Positions 29,109-32,975 of a stretch of DNA of 32,975 bases are shown here, piece after piece (positions within the stretch are counted from its first letter, which is position 1; the number at the start of each line of letters is the position of its first letter). Origin of the DNA: Chara braunii (Eukaryota > Streptophyta > Charophyceae > Charales > Characeae); NCBI GenBank assembly GCA_003427395.1, contig BFEA01000518.1:991191-1024165 (forward strand), read 5' to 3'. The notes beneath the pieces were generated by a model. That model saw only the letters and a program-made list of their open reading frames with translations. It searched no databases and was not told the origin of the DNA. A program made the position numbers and the translations under genes.

Positions 29109-29584
29109 GCTTTCCGGAGGAGAAAGCCCTCAGCGAAGCATCGCTTGCACCCCGCGATCGGTTGGCGATCCGGCAAGTCCATCATCCCCGCCTCAGTCCA
29201 GATCTTCAGCGGCTTGCGCACTTCTTCTGCACGGAAGGCGTGTATGCAGCGGCGGTGTTCAGAATTGAAGGCCGTCCTGACGCGGTGGTACTGGCCGAAG
29301 CAGTAGCAGTTCATCAGCGGGCGGTGCCAGGTGTCAGTCGCATATCGGTAGTCATCAACTTCAGTGGTGATCTCTCCACACTTCTTCCTTTGCGACATTC
29401 GGCGGTGAAGGCGTCGCTGCGCATGTGGGCGAACGATCTGGTCGCCGAGTGCACTCAGCTGCTGGCTCGCCCCGAGGATACAATCGCGACGTCACGAGCA
29501 ATCAAATACGACAGCCTTTGGATGTACCAGCGCGATCCGCCGGCAGAGCTCCCTATCCTCGTACCCTTCCCCCATCCCCGATGA
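29105..29584 (+). CDS. Accessory ORF A, unknown function
   Basis: 159 codons, intact. The start ATG 29105 is chosen because it overlaps the integrase stop (ATGA); the frame is open upstream, but that part duplicates the integrase tail in another phase. The product begins MSFPEEKALSEASL and has a mixed hydrophobic/charged composition with likely helices (LQRLAHFFCTEGVYAAAVF; AVKASLRMWANDLVAECTQL). It ends in a Pro-rich segment. There is no transmembrane segment or signal peptide, which argues against an envelope-type protein. I recognise no domain. The frame ends with ATGA at 29581-29584, overlapping ORF B in the same way. In eukaryotes such overlap suggests termination-reinitiation from a polycistronic RNA. 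Alternative: part of a longer Pol-like polyprotein divided by frameshifts. Confidence 0.6.
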   Translation: MSFPEEKALSEASLAPRDRLAIRQVHHPRLSPDLQRLAHFFCTEGVYAAAVFRIEGRPDAVVLAEAVAVHQRAVPGVSRISVVINFSGDLSTLLPLRHSAVKASLRMWANDLVAECTQLLARPEDTIATSRAIKYDSLWMYQRDPPAELPILVPFPHPR

Positions 29585-30564
29585 GTCTCTCTCCGATCTC
29601 CGTTTTCGACCTCCCCTCCACCTTCCCCACCTTCTGGCAGTCCGATATCCATCCTCGCCTTTCCTACAGTCTAAAGCCCCTTGCTGTCCCCGATATCCAT
29701 CCTCCCCATTGGGTTCTGTGGCGCGAAGACTTCATCGAGCTTTCATTGTGCTTGGTTGAGGTACGGCTGACGTGGATCGAGGACGAAGCGCACCCGCCTT
29801 GCATAGAGCGCCTAGAGTTGCTGTTCATCCAGTCCCGGCGAACCAACGTGGAGGGAGAGCTCCTCGCATTCCTATTCGGTACAGTGCGGCCCGGTCATCA
29901 GAATCTCATCACGCAGGTGCTCATGATCCCAGTAGCGCAGCTGGCGGACGATCCCCCCCTCGACATCATCTCGCAAGACGACGAGCACCCAATTCCCCAT
30001 GTACTTTCTCGCGCATTCACGCCTTATCTTAAGTGGTCGGCTTGTGTAGAAGGAGCCGCAGAGCGCATCCTGCCGTCGCAGCAACAATATCTGGATCCCC
30101 GGACGGCTCGCGATCCTGCCTTCTTCAGGCATCCTACGGCGGAGCAGCTTGCGGCCATTTGAGAAGAAGAGGAGGAGGAAGAAACCCCCGAAGAACTGAG
30201 TGACGAAGAGAGTGACGAAGACGATGACGCACTGGAAGAAGGCGGGAACAACGACGAAGAGCTCGGGGAAGAAGACGAAACCCCCAAAGAAGGAAGCTAT
30301 AGCGAGCATAGCGAGTGGGAACAAAGCGAAGAAGAAAAAGAAAGCGAGGAAGAAGAAGAGGAGCACGACGAAGAGCCTGCTAGATCGGAGTGGGAAGCCG
30401 TGCCAAAAGAAGCGCTGCGTACGGGTACGGAAGCTGAGGATCCCGAAGGCGGCCCGCAAAAGAGGAGAGATCGCGTCCGGGAAGAAGGAGTTGGAATTCG
30501 CAAGTGCGGCGAGTCTGCACACCCACGACGACCCAAGCCGGGATCCGGAGCCGCCCCGGCCTGA
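29581..30564 (+). pseudogene. Accessory ORF B, unknown function, acidic C-terminal tail
   Basis: ATG 29581 overlaps the ORF A stop. The first 193 codons give a globular-looking protein (MSLSPISVFDLPSTFPTFW; then PHWVLWREDFIELSLCLVEV; LLAFLFGTVRPGHQNLI), stopped by TGA at 30160. The same frame then continues for 134 codons as an acidic region (EEEEEEE, SDEESDEDDDALEEG, repeated EEEE). The TGA therefore looks like a CGA mutated once. After about 30448 the next frame reads more naturally: an Ala/Lys stretch, then DDPSRDPEPPRPEDGDL and an Arg/Ser-rich end at TGA 30653. A 1-nt shift is likely there. The acidic tail could contact histones or basic proteins; that is speculation. No membrane segment, no known motif. 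Confidence 0.5.
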
Positions 30565-31106
30565 AGATGGCGATCTCACAACCACGACTCTGACCTCATC
30601 AGCGCGGCGACGGAGCCGATCTCCCTCCTCCTCAACCCGTCCCCCAGTTCGCTGACGTACCGATACGGGCGATCGGTCTTCGTCCCCGATCACTCTCTCG
30701 CCGTCCCCTTGACTACCTCACCCCGCCAGCTCACCACTCCCATTACGTTCCCCTCCAACCCGTTTCCCCGCGACACCTTCCGCCACTTCTACGTTACTCT
30801 CCTCGCTACAGTGGTGCATCCCCACCCCTCCATTCGATGCGCCGTCCCAGCCTTCTGCTTCCATGTCCTGCTCCTTAGTGCCGCGTGGCACTTTTCCGGA
30901 CTCTCACCACCCTCTATCCTGATTATCTCGCATCCCTCCCTCCCACAGGCAATCGCTTCCCCCGCTTTCACTGCATCGTGCGCTACCAAGAGCTTCCGGA
31001 GACTGTAGCCGGAATGGAAAGCCTTCTGCCCCCGCTACCCATAAACCCTCCACCCTGCCATGCTGCCATGCACCGACTCCCTTTCCCCCTTCCGGTTAAT
31101 TACTGA
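30565..31106 (+). pseudogene. Accessory ORF C, decayed, unknown function
   Basis: Open in one frame from 30565 to TAG 31006, including PRDTFRHFYVTLLATVVHP. Another frame then carries LYPDYLASLPPTGNRFPRF and FHCIVRYQELPETVAG, stopping at TGA 31104. The two parts look like one protein split by a frameshift near 30870-30900. No initiator ATG joins it to ORF B in an obvious way, so it may be a continuation of ORF B or a third ORF. No family recognised. Confidence 0.35.
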
Positions 31107-31270
31107 TGCAGTGGTAATGGACGCGTGTCGCGGTGACAGCACGAGAAAGATCCCGTCCTTCGATCGTCGAAGAGCCCAATCTGAGGAACTAGTAGAAGAG
31201 CAGAAGTTACCACAATTGGATGACGTCCACACGCGATCGAACGGTAAGTGGCATACAGAGAATTGCTCCG

Positions 31271-31361
31271 CGTGTCGATCAATTAGAGAAATCGACACGT
31301 GTCAACAAGCAAGCAGGAGCTTGCTAATACTGGAACCCCCTGGGCGTCACATATGTGACGA
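31271..31361. repeat. Three inverted repeats next to the 3' LTR
   Basis: Hairpin 1: CGTGTCGAT (31271-31279) with ATCGACACG (31291-31299). Hairpin 2: AGCAAGC (31308-31314) with GCTTGCT (31319-31325), loop AGGA. Then CGTCACATATGTGACG, a perfect 16-bp palindrome, straddles the LTR start at 31354. A purine-only polypurine tract, expected just before a 3' LTR as plus-strand primer, is not apparent. Confidence 0.7.
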
Positions 31362-32975
31362 ACCACTTTCTGTAACGCGCATTTTCTGCGCGGTTGCAAT
31401 GAGGGGTCCTAAGCTGAGAAGATTGGGCCAATTACGGGAGATCGGGATCAATGGAGAATTGCATCAGTGTCCTCGCTTTTTTGTCCTTTTTCGTCGTTTC
31501 TTTTTCGAATGGCCAAGCACGGGGTCGGGTGCGTCTTGGGATGGCCGGTGGAGTGATTGGTCGGATGGATGTCTGGCGCACCACCACGCTCGCGATTAAT
31601 AAAGGTTGACGTCATTTCTTTCGGTTCGATTTCGATCTTTTGGGCGCGGACATCGCGCGGGAAATTGCGTTTTTCTTTTTGAATTTCGTTTTAAATCTTT
31701 TTCGAATTTTGTCGAGCCCCCGATGGCTCTCGAAATTTTGGACTTTCCTTCTTGAATTCGTGCTTCTTTTTGCTTTTTCGCATTAGATAGGAATTTAGGA
31801 ATTTAGTAATTAGGATTTTTCCTGCCGCGCGGCGCCTTTTGTTTACGGGCTTCTGCATGAGGCTGCAACGGTACTCTGATTAGTGGGCGCCCTTAATCGT
31901 ATGTGTAACTGTAATTTTGGGCGGGCGCCATTGTAACTGTATCTCTCTTCTTGCACTTCGTCTCTCCCGCCCTCCCTCTCTTTCTTTTGCTGAAATTTTG
32001 TAAGCCGCGGCTTGCATGCTCGGATCGATGCGTGGAGAAGGGTTACGTCCCCTACGCCGCGGCCGATCATGCAGAATGCAGGCGTTCCCTCTCTAATCCT
32101 CACTCTAAGTCCTGGTAATTCCGTGTTCTTCGCGCATGCATGCACGCTATAAATTTCGGTTGCGCGATTAGTCAGCTCTCTTAACCCGTTGTTAGAAGCT
32201 CGGGGTTGCACGATCAGGAAGGGTTGGCACACGAGCGAAGTAAGAGGTGAGTAGAGTAGGAGTTGGGCGACCCGACGGGCTGGTGCAGAACGCACGGGAT
32301 TGGCGTGGGCCACGCCGGACTGTGGGCACAGGCGAATCCGACTGGTGCGGGGGGACTAAGCAGGGTGACAACTTCGTGGGTTGGTGCGTGACGACGGACT
32401 GTCCGCATCGGAGAGAAACAGAGAGAGGAGAAAGTTGAGGTCGATGGACGTGGATTTGCTGTTTTCTTGTCTCTTCCCCCTCTTCACCTGTGTATATACA
32501 TTTTTATTACGGCTCCGGGCGGTTTGCCCGTTCTTATTTTCGTTTCGGCTTTTGGAAATTTGGGTTAGGGTTTTTGCTCACACTTGTCCTTGCGATGTCC
32601 GTCCCGCTTGCATTATATGTATGATTGTCAAATGCATGGATGTATGGATGATAGGACTGCTTGTCTATCTTTTTGCTGAGGATCCCTGTCCTTGCGTTAT
32701 GTCTGTGTCGAATCTTTGCTTGCACCTGATGTCGTTGTAGATGGGATAAGAATCTGGCCCCGATAGTGGTTTTGTTCTCGTTTTTGCTTATCCCGCGATG
32801 GGGGGTTGCGATATGATTGCATCTTGCATAATCGACGATCTGAAGTCTGGTCCTGCGAACGCCGCACGAGAACACGTGTAAACACAATCCGAGTTGCACC
32901 CTTACACGCATTCCCGTGCGTCGATTCACTCACCCAAAAAGGATTCGCGGCGGAACCATCATCCCGTACGAGCAC
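31354..32975 (+). repeat. 3' LTR (partial, runs off the window)
   Basis: It aligns base for base with 20656-22300, with scattered substitutions and small indels. All of its frames are also present in the 5' LTR and none look like genes. The window ends before the segment that corresponds to the gap. Confidence 0.93.

Larger units (their letters stand above)
20656..32975 (+). mobile_element. Ty3/gypsy LTR retrotransposon with accessory 3' ORFs (3' end outside the window)
   Basis: Two direct copies of a long sequence starting TGTGACGAACCACTTTCTG lie at 20656 and 31354 and enclose, in sense order, a primer binding site, gag, protease, RT, RNase H, integrase and extra ORFs. The PR-RT-RH-IN order defines Ty3/gypsy. 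The internal region is about 8.2 kb. In the first ~290 bases the LTRs differ at roughly 15 positions by my count, so insertion is not recent. Many coding breaks agree. Target duplications cannot be checked. Confidence 0.93.

Noticed and set aside
30200-30500. Lys-rich frame ([18 protein letters not shown]) beginning at 30200
   Set aside because: It is the shifted shadow of the acidic Glu/Asp tail up to about 30448. Only its last third looks genuinely coding.
29105-31106. Env-like gene
   Set aside because: No signal peptide, transmembrane segment or glycoprotein-like Cys pattern in ORFs A-C.
1-32975. CRISPR arrays, bacterial operons, rRNA genes, intact tRNA genes
   Set aside because: None seen. 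The spaced repeats are transposon-related, the only RNA gene homology is the U6 pseudogene, and A/B boxes belong to SINE-like units.

Overview
This is eukaryotic, repeat-dominated DNA. It has long A/T runs, (AG)n, (CT)n and (CA)n microsatellites, two assembly gaps (10465-10931 and 22334-22683), many foldback repeats, and relics of several transposon classes. I see no bacterial gene organisation and no convincing intact host gene. The Harbinger-type transposase, the plant-style initiator-Met primer binding site and the large Ty3/gypsy element fit a streptophyte. The transposase style reminds me most of charophyte algae such as Chara, but that is recall, not something the window proves.

Left part (1-9900): small nonautonomous repeats in otherwise anonymous DNA. 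These are a 114-bp foldback next to a tRNA-like SINE head, a second SINE-like unit with a 33-A tail, a Harbinger-type relic from 1773, two copies of one foldback family (2194-2392 and 7660-7853), and a complete 983-bp Harbinger-type element with ATA target duplications (5960-6942). There is also a U6 snRNA retropseudogene with poly(A) tail and target-site duplication (8281-8398) and a ~580-bp foldback (9217-9793).

Middle part (9900-18000): a colony of PIF/Harbinger (Tourist-like) elements. One carries a nearly full DDE transposase reading frame broken by two stops and a 5' frameshift (11502-12861), with a terminal repeat at 14071-14092. Next come a 452-bp MITE (14352-14803) and, sharing its TAA target site, a second element (14807-17711). 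That element is itself interrupted by a deletion derivative of a transposase-bearing element (14867-17190). Tandem duplications of 194, 89 and 59 bp follow. At 18301-19381 lies the C-terminal part of a LINE reverse transcriptase with a zf-RVT-like zinc knuckle.

Right part (20656-32975): one large Ty3/gypsy LTR retrotransposon. It has a ~2.4-kb 5' LTR (gap inside), a primer binding site at 23099, gag with a CCHC knuckle, protease, reverse transcriptase, RNase H, integrase with an intact D,D35E triad, and a GPY/F-like C-terminal domain. The 3' LTR runs off the window. The copy is decayed by several in-frame stops and frameshifts. Two things stand out. A PHD-finger-like Cys/His cluster lies directly upstream of the integrase. 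Between integrase and 3' LTR are about 2.2 kb of sense-strand accessory reading frames, the first two joined to their upstream frames by ATGA stop/start overlaps, one with a long acidic tail. They match no family I know and are my best candidate for an undescribed system here.
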